From Papio anubis (taxonomy: Eukaryota; Chordata; Mammalia; Primates; Cercopithecidae): a stretch of 64,000 nt of DNA. The notes beneath the pieces are model-generated. The model saw only the letters and a list, made by a program, of their open reading frames with translations, made no database searches and was not told the DNA's origin. Where the stretch lies: the NCBI RefSeq assembly GCF_008728515.1, contig NC_044996.1, positions 119,866,189 to 119,930,188 on the forward strand. The letters are read 5' to 3'. This document shows positions 10,346 to 22,242 of the stretch, piece after piece. Position 1 is the stretch's first letter; each line of letters starts with the position of its first letter. The position numbers and the translations under genes are program-made.

Positions 10346-11948
10346 GTAAATTGGTACTAGTAGAGTGGGGTACTGCTATTAAGATGCCTGAAAATATGGA
10401 AGTGACTTTGGAACTGGGTAAACAGGCAGAGGTTGGAACAATTTGAGAGCTCAGATGAAGGCAGGAAGATGTGGGAAAGTTTGGAGCTTCCTAGAGGTTT
10501 GTTGAATGGTTTTGAGCAAAATGCTGATAATGATAATGGACAATGAAGTCCAGGCTGGGGTGGTCTCAGATGGAGATGAGGAATTTATTGGGAACTGGAG
10601 CAAAGGTGATTCTTTCTATGCTTTAGCAAGGAGACTCATGGTATTTTGACCCTGCTCTAGAGATGTCTAGAACTTTGAACTTGAGAGAGATGATTCAGGG
10701 TATCTGGCAGAAGAAATTTCTAAGAAGCAAAGCATCCAAGAGGTGATTTGGGTGCTCTTAAAAGCATTCATTTTTATTCATTCACAAAAATATGGCTTGG
10801 AATTAGAGCTTATGTTTAAAAGGGAAGCAGAGCATAAAAGTTTACAAAATTTGCAGCCTGATGATGTGATAGAAAAGAAAAACCCATTTTCTGGGGGGAG
10901 AAATTCAAGCTGGCAGCAGAAATTTGAATAAGTACTGAGGAACCAAATGTTAGTCTCAAAGACAATGAGGAAAATATCTCCAGGGCATGTCAGAAATCTT
11001 CATGGCAGTCCCTCCCATCACAAGCCAGGGGCTCTAGGAGCTAAAAATGGTTTCATGGGCCAGGCCCAGGTCCTTGATGCTTTTGCTGTCTCGGGACTTG
11101 GTGCCCTGTGTCTCAGCCATGGCTGAAAGGGGACAACATACAGCTCAGGCCATTGCTTCAGATGGCACAAGCCCCAAGGCTTGGCAGCTTACACATAGTG
11201 TTGGGCCTGCAGGTACACAGAAGAATTGAGGTTTGGGAATCTCCACCTAAATTTCAGAGGATATATGGAAATTTCTGGATGTCCAGGTAGAGGTGTGCTA
11301 TAGGAGCCCTAATGGAGAAACTCTGCTAGGGCAGTGTGGAAGGAAAATACGGGGTGGGAGACCCCACACAGAGTAACCACTGGGACACTGCCTAGTGGAG
11401 CTGTGACAAGAAGACCACCATCCTCCAGAACCCAGAACGGTAGATACACCCACAGTTTGCACCATGCACCTTGAAAAGCTGCAGACCCTCAATACCAGCC
11501 TGTGAAAGCACCCAGGAGGGAGGCTGTACCCTGCAAAACCACAGGGGCAAAGTTGCCCAAGACCATGAGAACCCACCTCGTATATCAGTGTGACCTGGAT
11601 GTGAGACATGGAGTCAAAGAAGATCATTTTGGAGCATTAAAATTTGACTGCCCCACTGGATTTTGGATTTACATGGGGCCTGTAGCCCCTTTGTTTTGGC
11701 CAATTTATCCTATTTGGAAAGGGTGTATTTACCCAATGCCTGTACCCCCATTGTATTTAGGAAGTTAACTAGCTTGCTTTTGATTTTACAGGCTCATGGG
11801 CAGAAGGCACTTGCCTTGTCTCAGATGAGACTTTGGACTGTGTGAACTTTTGAGTTAATGCTGAAATGAGTTAAGACTTTGGGGGATTGTTAGGAAGGCA
11901 TGATTGGTTTTGAAATGTGAGAACATGAGATTTGGGAGAGGGGTGGAA
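10346..11948 (+). mobile_element. MST internal region (MaLR, degenerate)
   Basis: This 1.6-kb stretch lies between the two direct LTRs. It starts GTAAATTGGTAC, a primer-binding-site position, and ends with a purine-rich stretch just before the 3' LTR. It matches the usual MST/THE1 internal landmarks, for example 'acttgccttgtctcagatga'. Open frames are short (up to 109 codons) and none has a protease, polymerase or envelope signature. The element depended on other ERVL proteins for mobility (family knowledge). Confidence 0.88.
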
Positions 11949-12312
11949 TGATATGGTTTGGTTGTGTCCACACCCAAATCTCATCTTGAACTGTAGCTCC
12001 CATAATCCCCACATGTTGTGGGAGGGACCCAGTGGGAGGTCATTGAATCATGGGGGTGGGTTTTTCCCATGCTGTTCTTGTAACAGTGAATAAGTCTCAC
12101 AACATCTGATGGTTTTATAAAGGGCAGTTCCCCTGAACATGCTCTCTTGCCTGCCGCCATGTAAGATATGCTTTTGCTCCTCCTTCGCCTTCCACTGTGA
12201 TTGTGAGGCCTCCCCAGCCATGTGGAATTGTGAGTCCATTAAACCTCTTTTTCTTTATAAGTTACCCAGTCTCAGGAATTTCTTCATAGCAGTATGAAAA
12301 TGGACTAATACA
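11949..12312 (+). repeat. MST-type (MaLR) 3' LTR
   Basis: It begins TGATATGGTTTGG and ends ACTAATACA. ACCTT follows at 12313-12317 and matches 9978-9982, a 5-base duplication proving that the two LTRs and interior entered as one element. Confidence 0.93.
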
Positions 12313-12450
12313 ACCTTCAAAGTGCTATTGTAGGTAGGTAGTTGCTATTGTTATCTCCTTCTTACAGATGAAGTCATTGAGGCAGAGAAAAGTGAAGTAA
12401 CTTGCTCAGGACCATGGAGTTAGTAACTTTCCAAGCCAAACCCAGTGTGT
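12313..12450 (+). repeat. MIR, third piece
   Basis: It resumes with 'aggtaggtagttgctattg', then 'cttacagatgaagtcattgag' and 'aagtaacttgctcaggacc', the expected MIR 3' half. Confidence 0.85.
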
Positions 12451-13570
12451 TTTACTTTGCTGGGAAGAAGTTCAAAAAAATGAGAGATGCTTTAGAGGAT
12501 TTATTAATCTATCACCAGGCTTTGCTTTCTGACCTTGGCTGGGAGCTGAGGCTCCTTTAACACCTGTGCCATTTGTTTAGTTGGAGTAGGTATGTTGTCT
12601 CCTGACAGCTAAAATCCCACTTTCACATGGGCCTGTTAGTGAACACACTTGAAGTAATTAATCCTCCCAGGCCCCAGCTATTAGCAGTCACTTTAATAAG
12701 TCCTAAAATGATTAAAATAAATCCTCTTTACAATTCCCATCAGCAACAAAATTATTAACAACTAAAAATGATTTCCATATGTCCCTAGCTTGCCTTGTGA
12801 CAAAACTCAGGAATCTATTAAAATTACTTCTGGTCATGAAGCAGAAAAACAAATGTGTTTTCTATAATTCCTTCTTAATAGCACTGGACCAGTTTACCAA
12901 GAAACATGACCTGCAAACAATTACATAGCTATCCTCAGTGACAGCATGCTAGCACTTTTTATTCTGCTAAAAAATAATCATCTTCCTCATTACAACCTTG
13001 ATGCTTTTGACATTGGTAGATTCTTATATTTTGTTTGTAAATTATCCCTCATACTTGTGGAAACTGTGTGAGGCTGGTGCTACTTCTATAAATAAACAGA
13101 TTCTTCTCTACAGCAAGGAAATAACATACCAAAGCCATATAATCATTCGCATATACGTATTACCTTCAGAATAACATCTTTGTATCAACTGAGATTTTGT
13201 TAGAAAATCCAATTGGGTAATGTGATCAGATACATCCCAATGTACTAAGGTCACAGGGAGAAGCCTTCATTCATCCCCTTGCTTCTGTGTTCCAGTGTGC
13301 CCCTGACTGTGATCACAGCCTGACCCCTTCCCCCATTCTTCTCAATCCTGTGCTTGTTTCCTTATAGCTATCCTTCCCAGCTTTTCTTCATTTATGTGTC
13401 CTTATTAACTTCATTGTCCTCATCAGACGACTTGGAGTGATCACGGAGAGATGATTGGTAAATGAATTGCATTAGCAATCAGTTTACTTAAGGTTCACCC
13501 TGCCTCCTTTTATGTGTGAATTAGGGAATTAAAGGGTCTAAGGAGAGAGGAGGCAGGGACAGACACAGAG
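12451..13570. other. Low-repeat sequence, candidate conserved noncoding DNA
   Basis: About 1.1 kb without recognised repeats. Part of it (12640-12780) is rich in TAAT/ATTA cores such as AGTAATTAATCC, the kind of motif density seen in homeodomain-bound enhancers. This is an impression only. Confidence 0.3.
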
Positions 13571-13618
13571 GGAAGGGAAAGAAGGAAAGAAGGAAGGAAG
13601 AAAGGAAAGAAGGAAAGA
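13571..13618 (+). repeat. (GGAA)n/(GAAA)n purine tract
   Basis: An interrupted GGAA/GAAAG microsatellite of about 48 bases, purine-only on this strand except at its end. Confidence 0.9.
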
Positions 13619-14144
13619 TGTGACATATCAGATATTTATAGCAGTGTACCTAGGACAGACATTATATGATCAAGGGATTATATTATGCCATTCCCACTAT
13701 GATAATAGATCTTTGGAAAATTTTTTTAAATGCCACTTTAGATGAAAGTTGGAAGAGTTTAAGAGAAGAGAATCTGGTGTTTCTCCATTATTCTTTTGTT
13801 CACAACCTTTATTCCCCCTCAAATAATTCCAACTCACTTAGTTGGGATGGAGTGGAGAGTAGAGGGCAAAAAAAGAATATATTTGGCCTCTATTCAGTGT
13901 GGGTATAGATTTGAAATCCAGGCAGTCTGCCCAATAGGACTGGATTACCTACTGAATGTGTCGGAATATCTAAAACATTTTTTTGAATCCCTGAGTCACT
14001 TCTGACTTGCAAACCATATGTTGAACCATAAATATTTACATCAATTTACATCAATACGATTTAGAAAAATAAGACTTGAAACAGGGAATTTTCTCTACAG
14101 TAAAGTGGTCTAGAGATTTTTGTACCATGTTGGTGAAAACTGTA
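13619..14144. other. Unassigned sequence
   Basis: Open frames of 80 and 69 codons overlap at 13666-14005 without recognisable domains. Confidence 0.4.
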
Positions 14145-14506
14145 TGTTATGGGCTGAATTTTGTATTCCTAAAATTCATATGTTGAAGTCCTAACTCCCC
14201 GTACCTCAGAATATGACTGAATCTGGAGATAGGTCCTTCAAGGACATAATTAAAATAAAATGAGGTTGTATGGGTGGGTCCAAAGTCAATGTGACTGGTT
14301 TCTTTGTGACTGGTGTCTGTGTCCGTGTGAAGTCACAGGGAGCAGGTGGCCATCTATAAGCCAAGATGAGAGGCCTCAGAAGAAATCAACCCTGTCACAC
14401 CTTGACCTCATACTTCTAGCCTCCAAAATCGCGAGAAAATAAATTTCAGTTGTTTAAGCCGCTCAGACTCTGTGGCTTTGTTATGGAAGCTCTAGAAGAC
14501 TAATAC
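14145..14506 (+). repeat. MLT1-type (MaLR) solo LTR
   Basis: It starts TGTTATGGGCTGAATTTTGT, contains 'attcatatgttgaagtccta' and 'aaaataaatttcagttgttt', and ends GACTAATACA. These are standard MLT1 landmarks. No exact 5-base duplication was confirmed. Confidence 0.85.
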
Positions 14507-14528
14507 AGTGCACCATACAGAACCCAGT

Positions 14529-14670
14529 CCTTTTTTTTTTAACCCCCTTTTTATCAACTTTTATTTTAGAATCAGCGGGTACACATGCAGGTTTGTTACA
14601 AAGGCATGATGCTGAGGTTTGCGGTATGATTGAGCCCATCACTCAGGTAGCGAGCAGAGTACCCACTCCT
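14529..14670 (-). repeat. L1 3' UTR end, antisense (L1PB/L1MA-like)
   Basis: A T-rich start is followed by 'tcaacttttattttagaatc', 'gtacacatgcaggtttgtta' and 'gatgctgaggtttgcggta', matching the antisense 3' UTR of middle-aged L1. Confidence 0.8.
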
Positions 14671-15380
14671 TATCCAGGTTCCCAAAAATCAGAAGTCGGA
14701 AACTGGAGTTGTTTAATTTTGGATATGGGAAGGATATAAAAATAACTCCAGAATTACAATTGGTAAATGGAAGGAAAGGGTAAAGTAACGTAAAAATACC
14801 ATGTGTTACTCTTTCTTATCAACTTTCAGAGTGGGCCGGGAGTTACAGGGTAGGGCCAACAACATTACGAATATTAGAGTACTAGAAAGAAAACAAAGGA
14901 TAGCCTTTTTGTAATTCTCACCTATTTTCCTAGAACACAGAACATGAATGCCAGGATTCCTTTGGGATTTTGGAGATAGGGTGGATAAAATATGGAGATG
15001 ACTATAGACAAATAAAACTGTCTAGTTTTGTGCCAGGATCTTCCTGTTTCACTCTGAATAGATGCCTTCGTAAAGAGCAAACATGTTTCCCGATACCCCA
15101 CTCGGTTTTGAGAGGAAATTAGGCAGAAGACTCTCATCAAAACATCTGTATTTCTGGCAAAGAAAGCATGATGCATTATCTCCCAAATTACATAAGGATG
15201 TTTCAATAATAATAGTTACAAAATGTCCATGTGGATATTGGAAACATTATACTTCAGCATTATAGAATCAGCATTAGTGGTTACAACTCTCCTCATCTTT
15301 TAACTGCTCATGGTAGCATAGTTTACCAAATTAGTTACACTCATAATTTGAAGATGTGCTTCATTATATAAGTCAAAGGC
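14671..15380. other. Unassigned sequence
   Basis: A 94-codon minus-strand frame (14922-15206) shows no domain. No repeat was recognised. Confidence 0.4.
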
Positions 15381-15424
15381 ATGTGTGTGTGTGTTTGTGT
15401 GTGTGTGTATACATACGTGTGTGC
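15381..15424 (+). repeat. (TG)n microsatellite, interrupted
   Basis: TG dinucleotides with a TTTG and an ATACATAC interruption. Confidence 0.92.
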
Positions 15425-16559
15425 CTGTTTAAAGTGGAAAAGAAAGACACCCACAGGAGTTTAGACAATGTGCATAATAATAATCCATTTGGAAGAATTT
15501 CTAAAGGTCTGTCAATGAAGTTTTAGGAATTTCCAACAGGGAACAAAGACAAAATAACCATCCTAAACACTACTAGTGGCTTCTTGATATTTTATTTTTC
15601 TTTTTACTCCTTTTCTCCATGCTGCTTATCTATTTTTAGCTCTCAGCATCCATTGATCATCACAGATTCTTAACCTTCTGTAACTCCACATTATTTTCTA
15701 GAGGCAGATTTGTCTACATGCCTCATTTTTATGGTTCCGCTGTTATTAGCCTAATAAGTATTCTCCCTCACACTCGCTGCAAAGTGGTTTTCTAACAGCA
15801 TAAACAAATAAATGAACAAATAAAAAATGTGACTTCATTTGCTGTACCCAAGATTTGTACTTGAAAATAAGCTGCAGTTTTTATTTTCTGTGCTCATAAG
15901 AAATTTGCAAATCCATCAGGTCAAAATAATCAGCACATGCAAAATGCTTGCTACTTGCCATCAGTTTTATTTTTAATAGACATTTGAATAGTCGGAAGAA
16001 TTGTCAATCTGTACACTCTCCTTTCATTATAGAGGAGACAGCCTGCCATCACACTAGAAATAGTTAATATTACTGCAGTAGGCAGCGCAGAAACATACGG
16101 CTATGTCTGCTTTCAGATTTGTATTTATTGGGAGACAGCCTAGGCAGTCTATTTTGTGCCAAATTCTTTAAGAAGGTGTTGTGTGCTTATAACCTACCTT
16201 TTACGAGAATCTTAAGATCTTAGCAATTATAATATTTGTTTTTCTCCAGGAAGTGTTTTCATGTGACTTCCATACATATATTACTTAGGTTTTTATTGGT
16301 ATCTAATATATTCACACTCATCACTATTGTAAGACCTGCAGAAAACATACAAAAACATAAAATATGATCTCCATCATTAAATAAATTGCTTATAATTTGG
16401 CTGATGAGAAAACATTAAGGAACTTAAATAACATAAGACCAAATTCAACTAAATCATAAGATAAAGTTCTTCCTAGATGAGTTCTAAAGAGAGTAACTTC
16501 AATGAGAATGGAAATAGACAAAGAAAAGCTCAGAGAGGAGGTTAATCTGATCTTTGGAG
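15425..16559. other. Unassigned AT-rich sequence
   Basis: No repeat or exon recognised over about 1.1 kb. Confidence 0.4.
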
Positions 16560-17008
16560 TGGTAGATTGACTTATGGGCTCCATTCTTCACCCTATCCTA
16601 TATCCATAGGCTTTGACAGGCAACTTTGCAGTTCCTCCATTAGAGACTGACTATATTGCCATGGCTTTTAACTTTGAGAATGGCCTTGTGCCTTTCTTTG
16701 ATCAATGGAATGTTAGCAAACAAAGGCTTGAAATGTGTTCCCATGGTGGGCATGCCCTTTTGCACTTCTGCTATCCTTTTGAGAAGAGCCTCCCCCAGAT
16801 AGCTGCTGCTTCCTCAGCCTGGGTCCCAGAATGAACATGTGGAGCAGGCCTAAGCCCAACTTTTTGCAAGGAGCAAAATTCAGTTGGACTCATAGTTTAA
16901 GGTAGAGCTATTCAGTGGAGCACAGCCTAGATTAGGCACCTCACAGACACATGAAAAAAAAAAAAACTTTGTCACTGAGTCTTATTACACAACAATAACT
17001 GATTGATG
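16560..17008 (+). repeat. MLT1-like (MaLR) LTR, diverged
   Basis: 'tttctttgatcaatggaatg' is like the MLT1 'gaccaatagaatg' block. The 3' part, with 'attacacaacaataactgat', matches the older MLT1 end. A related copy lies at 36076-36433. Confidence 0.6.
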
Positions 17009-18034
17009 CACTTGGAGATAGGATATAGCTTGAATAGGCGAAGGGTAAAACAAGAAGGCACTTGTTTCTAATACAACATGTCTTGTGAGCTTAGAACATA
17101 CATGTTTCATGTTTCCTTTATTTCTCCTATTACTCATCATCCTACTAGACCATATTAGCAGGAGTTTCGGTATCTCTTGTTAAAAACCAGCATACCCCCT
17201 CCCTCCTAGTTTGTACAAGAACTGTAGTCACTGACTCAGTCCAAAACAGGCTGGAAGAGACCAAGAATTTTCTTATCCTAGTAGGAAACCCCAGATTGCT
17301 TCTTTGCCCCCATCATTATTGCATGCCATCACTATGAAAACTCATCCCACAGATTGCTCTCTTTCTTCACTACTATAATAATAGCCAGATTAGTTTTGAG
17401 GCTTGTACAGGACTCAGAGTACCACCACTCAAACTCTCAAGGTTATAGCCTTTTCAAAAATGTCTATCTACATGTTCATGTTTTATCCTCAAAGTGAAAT
17501 TGTTGGGCCAAAGCAGCTGGGTTCACAGGGCCTCAAAGCCTCCACTCCAAGCTGTGTGAGAACCAGGCCTCCCTCAACATTTTCTAGACCCTAGTGGAAA
17601 AGGAACACTTTCACTTTTCTTGTGGTGAGAGCATCTATTCTGAACAATCAGAGAGAGGCTAGTAACTTTCAGTCTCACCAAAACAATGAACAGTGTGTCA
17701 CTGCCTTTATTCCCATGGAGCTTCTCGCTCTTATGCAAATATTTCCCTTCTCCCAGGGAACAACTATACATACCAAAGAGTATCCTGAGAGGCAACATTT
17801 ATCAGGTCATAAAAAATTATGGGTGTCTATCTCCTTTCCACTTGCATACCTAAAATATTACTTAGAGGTTCAAGAAAGATTCAGAGAATTGTATTCCTAG
17901 GCTATGTTCTTATTCACCTTAGAGAAGCAGTTCCTAGTTTCTTTTGCTAAAATTATTTTTAGATCATGTCCTACCAAGCATCCCACCACAAACACAAAAT
18001 CCCAAAGACAAGAGTGAGCTTGAGGTATTTATAG
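17009..18034. other. Unassigned sequence with an octamer motif
   Basis: No repeat recognised. A perfect ATGCAAAT octamer (POU-factor site type) lies at 17733-17740. A 92-codon open frame at 17622-17900 has no recognised domain. Confidence 0.35.
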
Positions 18035-18230
18035 ACTGTGCATGCCTTTAAGAAATATTTATTTAGTGCCAAATGGATCCAGGAATACTACTGGGTGCTA
18101 GGAAAACTCAGATAAGCAAGGTACGTCCCATATCTTCAAGCAGCTATCTAGTGGAAGAGACAAAAGGGAGTTGTAATTAATTAAACTACAAAGGGGTATT
18201 GTGTTCAATAGGGAAGTGTTAGAAACAATG
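18035..18230 (-). repeat. L2 3' end, antisense
   Basis: Antisense L2 landmarks: 'aagaaatatttatttagtgcc', 'ctgggtgctaggaaaactc' and a degraded 'agctatctagtggaagagac' block. Confidence 0.7.
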
Positions 18231-18249
18231 CTTGCAACAGGGTGTTGGC

Positions 18250-18590
18250 TAAGTAAGTTTTTATACCAACATATAACTTACTATTTTGTACCAATGAAAA
18301 TAAAATTATAGAATATTTACTGATGTGGAAATGTTTTTGATATATTATCTTTTAAAGGCAGTTGCATGCCATATTGCAGCATCAGAACATACTTGTTATA
18401 TGCAAATAATACATACACATGTAAATGCATAGCATACAGAAATGTAACATCTTAGCTAAAATCTTAATTCTGGTTACCTTTGGTGGTGGAATGATGACCA
18501 TTCTTTTTCTTTTTGCTTGTTTGTATTTTCTCATGTATCTACAAGGAACTTGTATAATAAAGAAAACTTAAAGGTAATTTTAAGAAAAGG
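18250..18590 (+). repeat. L1M (L1MC/L1ME-like) 3' end
   Basis: 'gatgtggaaatgtttttgat' precedes 'taattctggttacctttggt' and a 'tttgtattttctcatgtatc' block, then an A-rich end. This is the order seen in old L1M 3' ends. Confidence 0.6.
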
Positions 18591-19185
18591 TTAACACACA
18601 ATAAGACCAACCCTTCAAGCAAAGGATGATTTTTCATGGTCAGAAAAATTACAAATGGTGAAGCAATGTAAATTCCTCTTCACCGTAAGACTCTACTAAT
18701 ACATTCTCATGCTACTTGGTTCTATATCTGGGTCTAAATGGGACCAATCTCTCTCCATATGAAGTTCCCTTCTTAAATAATTTTTTTGCAAATAATTTTA
18801 AATAAAATGCTTTAGGATTGAAAGTTTTATGTAAAATCTCTTCCCACATCATCAAATCTAAGAATTCATTTCCTTGAGAGTATGACTTGTTTTCTATGTT
18901 ATTTGCATAAGGACTTAAGCATAAGATTGGCAACTGTTTATGCTAAAATGCTACATGTGATGGCAAACTGTTTCTCATCTGTGCATCAAGAGGCAAAGTA
19001 GATATTTCTAGACCTATTATGAAAATGTGTTAACCTTTGGCTTTCCCTCACAGGACACTGTAATTTACATTTTTAAAATTGCATTTATTTTTTTCATCCA
19101 TTTCATCTATATTTTTGCCCTGAAATATCTAGCCATCTTTTCATTATTTATACTGCCTTCGAAATAGTTGGAATAAAATCAATTT
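18591..19185. other. Unassigned AT-rich sequence
   Basis: Nothing recognised. Confidence 0.4.
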
Positions 19186-19325
19186 AGGATCATATACTAT
19201 GTGCCAGGTATTGTGCAAAGTCTTTTACATTAATTTTCTCATTTAACTCTCAAAAAAAAAAATCTGTGGGTATTGTATTACGTGCCATCCCATTTTACAG
19301 ATAAGAAACCTAGTTCTTAAACAAG
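19186..19325 (+). repeat. MIR fragment
   Basis: 'tactatgtgccaggtattgtg' then 'cattaattttctcatttaac' and 'cattttacagataagaaacc' are in MIR sense order, with an A run inserted at 19251-19261. Confidence 0.85.
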
Positions 19326-19612
19326 TATAAATCCCCACAAAAAGGAACCAAGGCTCCTGGGAGAAATCATTGGTCCAAAGCTGGGGAAGGTAAAATACAG
19401 GTGAACCTGGAAATATTTTGTGAGGCAAGAAAGTAAGGAAGCACATAGAAACACATAAGAACACAGAAACCAGATTAAATAGGCACTCACTTGAAAAATT
19501 GGGACAAATTGAGCATCAAAATAATAACAGTAATTGCTTACAACAGCAACTGAATTTTTAAAAAGTAATCTAAGAGTTGATACTTAGCCAAGTTATAGAC
19601 AGTTCAGTTCAA
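19326..19612. other. Unassigned sequence
   Basis: Nothing recognised. Confidence 0.4.
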
Positions 19613-19695
19613 TAGGTAGGTAAGGAGGTAGGTAGGTAAGTAGATAGATAGTCAGATAGATAAATAGAGATGATAGGCAGACAGACAGACAGATA
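19613..19695 (+). repeat. Compound tetranucleotide repeat (TAGG/GATA/GACA)
   Basis: AGGT/TAGG units grade into GATA units and then GACA units over about 83 bases. It is likely to be length-polymorphic. Confidence 0.92.
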
Positions 19696-20163
19696 AAAGG
19701 GGTAAAGGGGAACTTCTTCTTTATAGCAGAATTCCAAGTAATAAACACGAATAATGATAGAGCTAAAAAAAAAATCACCTTGCAACACTATATAAATAAT
19801 TTACTCAGATGAGAATTATTAATAGGTAAAAAATGATTGGATAAATGCTTTTTGGGGGGAAAAGGATATTTAGATAGCATTCCTCCATGAATGACTTGTT
19901 AATTACAAAGGAAATAGCTGCCTACACAGTGGAAAAATCTGGTGAGTAACAATGTAGGCAAGTGACCCATGTCAGCATCACTAAAAATGAAGCAAACTGA
20001 CATCAAGTGCCTCCAAACACAATGCACTGAGCAAGACACAGTAGCATTTAGGAAGTATTTTAGCCAAAAATGCATAACCTGAATAAAATTATTAAATAAT
20101 TTCAACCCAAATTGAATGACATTCTATAAAACAACTGTCTTGGACTTTTCAAAAATAACAATG
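19696..20163. other. Unassigned sequence
   Basis: Nothing recognised. Confidence 0.4.
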
Positions 20164-20489
20164 GAGCCAGTTACAGTGGCTCATGCCTATAATCCCAGCA
20201 CTTCGGGAGGCCAAGACAAGAGGATTGCTTGAGGCCAGGAGTTTAGAACCAGCTTAGAAAACATGGTGAGACCTCATCGCTAAAAAAATAAATACATAAA
20301 AACATTAGCTAGGTGTGGTGGTGTGCACCTGTAGTCCCAGCTACTTGGGAGGCTGAGGTGGGAGTATCACTTGAGCCTAGGAGCTGGAGGCTGCAATGAG
20401 CTATCATCATGCTACTGCGCTCCAGCCTAGGTGACAGAGCAAGACTCTGTCTCAAAATAATAGTAAAAAATAAAATAAAATAAAATAAA
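20164..20489 (+). mobile_element. AluJ-like element, sense
   Basis: A dimeric Alu with 'gaggccaggagtttagaacc' and 'gagctatcatcatgctactg', which are AluJ-like variants, followed by an (AATA)n-type tail. Clearly older than the other Alus here. Confidence 0.92.
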
Positions 20490-20954
20490 CATTGGCATGA
20501 AAGACGAAAGACAAGAAAAAGGTTGAAGAATTGTCCTAGGTCAAGAAAACTAAAGTGACATGAAAACTAAAGCACTATAGTATCCTAGATTGGGTCCCAC
20601 ATCAGAAAAGGAACATTGTTATAAAGGACATCTGGGAGGAAAATTGTTTACATTTAAATAAGGATTTTATATTAGATGATGATATTAATATCAACTGTTG
20701 TGAATTTTTAATTGTATAGAAGATATTACTCTAATTTTTAGAAAGTATATAATGAAATATTTAGAGATAAAGGGTCATTACATCAAAACCGTACTCCTCT
20801 TAAATAAAAATAATAATATGTACTTAGAGTATGAGCTAAAGTAGATATAGCAAAATAGTAACAATCGGTCAATCTAGGTAAAGGATATAAGGGTGCTTAT
20901 TACACTTTATTTTACCTTTTCTCTAGGCTTAACATTTTTCACAACAAAATGTGG
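20490..20954. other. Unassigned AT-rich sequence
   Basis: Nothing recognised. Confidence 0.4.
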
Positions 20955-21075
20955 GAGAAAAAAAAGGTTTAAGCAACTTGCCAAAGACACACAGTAAGTG
21001 GTGGCACTAGGACTGAAACCCAGACATTCTGTCTGCAAAGCCAGCCAGAGCTCTTGACCATACCTCATTATCTGA
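20955..21075 (+). repeat. MIR 3' portion
   Basis: 'agcaacttgccaaagacacac' followed by 'gtggcactaggactgaaacc' and 'ccagagctcttgacca' are the MIR distal blocks. Confidence 0.8.
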
Positions 21076-21084
21076 GCAGCCAGA

Positions 21085-21207
21085 GGGATCACTTCAAAAG
21101 GCCAGTCTGCTCAAAACCTCCCAGGGTTTCCCTTCTTACTCAGAGCAAAAGCTAACATCTTTATTTACAATTGATTACATGGCCCTGCACCACTGCTACT
21201 CTGTACA
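21085..21207 (+). repeat. L2 LINE, left part
   Basis: 'ctgctcaaaacctcccaggg' and 'cagagcaaaagctaacatct' then 'tacatggccctgcac' match sense L2. It continues after the MER5A-like insert. Confidence 0.85.
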
Positions 21208-21312
21208 CTTGGGAGGAATTAGAAATGCAGAACTCCAGACCTACTAAGTCTGAACCCCCATTTCAACAAGATCCCCAGAGGATTCACACTCACATTAAAG
21301 CTTAGAAACGGC
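21208..21312 (+). mobile_element. MER5A-like hAT MITE fragment nested in L2
   Basis: 'attagaaatgcagaactcca' , 'gacctactaagtctgaaccc' and 'aacaagatccccagaggatt' are MER5A signatures. It interrupts the L2 copy. Confidence 0.8.
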
Positions 21313-21803
21313 TACCTCCATGACTTGTTCTCCTTAGTAACTGTAACCTCATCTATCAGTCTCCTTCTTTCTCACTGCACTCCAGCTGTGTTTCTCCATC
21401 ATTCCACACACAATACCACTCAAGGCCTTTGTACTTGCTATGTCTTCTGCTTGCAGTGAATTTGCCACAGATATCCACCTGGCTCAGTTGCCCAACTCCT
21501 TCACAACTCTTCTCAGATATCACCTCATCAGTGAGGCTTTTCTGATACAAAATATCTCCACATCCCCCCAAGAATTACTATCTATTTACCCTGCTTGCTT
21601 TTTCTCCAAAGCCCTATTGACCACCTAGCATACTATGTCTTTGCTTCTTGATTTGTTTACTGTCTCTGTTCCCCTAAACTCCTGTAAGATCCACGAGACC
21701 TGGTGACTTTGTTTTGTTCCTAGCTTTATCCCTAGCACCTAGAACAGTACCTCACCCATAGTAGTTACTCAATAAATATTCGTAGAATGAATTTATAACC
21801 AAA
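21313..21803 (+). repeat. L2 LINE, right part including 3' end
   Basis: 'tcaaggcctttgtacttgct' , 'tatcacctcatcagtgaggc', 'cctagaacagtacctcaccc' and 'actcaataaatattcgtaga' are L2 3' landmarks in sense order. Confidence 0.93.
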
Positions 21804-21814
21804 ATATCTATAAT

Positions 21815-21877
21815 TGTCACACTTTATAATTGTCCACATTTCAGAGAAACAAATTCAGACAAGCCAAGGAATCTGCC
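21815..21877 (+). repeat. MIR, left piece split by LTR
   Basis: 'tcagagaaacaaattcagac' then 'ccaaggaatctgcc' leads into the LTR. The right half continues at 22243. The end CTGCC (21873-21877) is the left target duplication. Confidence 0.7.
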
Positions 21878-22242
21878 TGTATTAGTTGGTTCTCACACTG
21901 CTAATAAAGACACACCCAAGACTGGATAATTTATAAAGAAAAGGAGGTTTAATGGACTCACAGTTCCACATGGCTGGGGAAGCCTCACAATCATGGCAGA
22001 AGGTGAAGGAGGAGCAAAGTCACATCTTACATGGCAGCAGGCAACAGAGCATGTGCAGAGGAACTGCCCTTCATAAAATCATCAGATCTCATGAGACTTA
22101 TTCACTATCACAAAAACAGCACGGGAAAAACCTGCCCCCATGATTCAATTACCTCCCACCAGGTCTCTCCCATGACACATGAGGATTATAGGAACTACAA
22201 TTCAAGATGAGATTTGGGTGGGTACACAGCTAGACCATATCA
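21878..22242 (-). repeat. MST-type solo LTR, antisense, with 5-bp TSD
   Basis: Antisense LTR from TGTATTAGTTGG to GACCATATCA. CTGCC occurs at both 21873-21877 and 22243-22247. It is the same family as the two-LTR element at 9983-12312, and presumably arose by LTR-LTR recombination of a full element. Confidence 0.94.

Noticed and set aside
11298..11845. Overlapping 60-109-codon frames in the MST interior
   Set aside because: Degenerate MaLR internal sequence with no recognisable retroviral domain; MaLR elements lack polymerase.
14140..14512. 5-base target duplication around the MLT1 LTR
   Set aside because: The flanks (CTGTA and GTGCA) differ at two positions, too weak to claim.
19613..19695. 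Interstitial telomere-like or CRISPR-like array
   Set aside because: Units are tetranucleotides (TAGG, GATA, GACA) without TTAGGG or unique spacers; an ordinary microsatellite.
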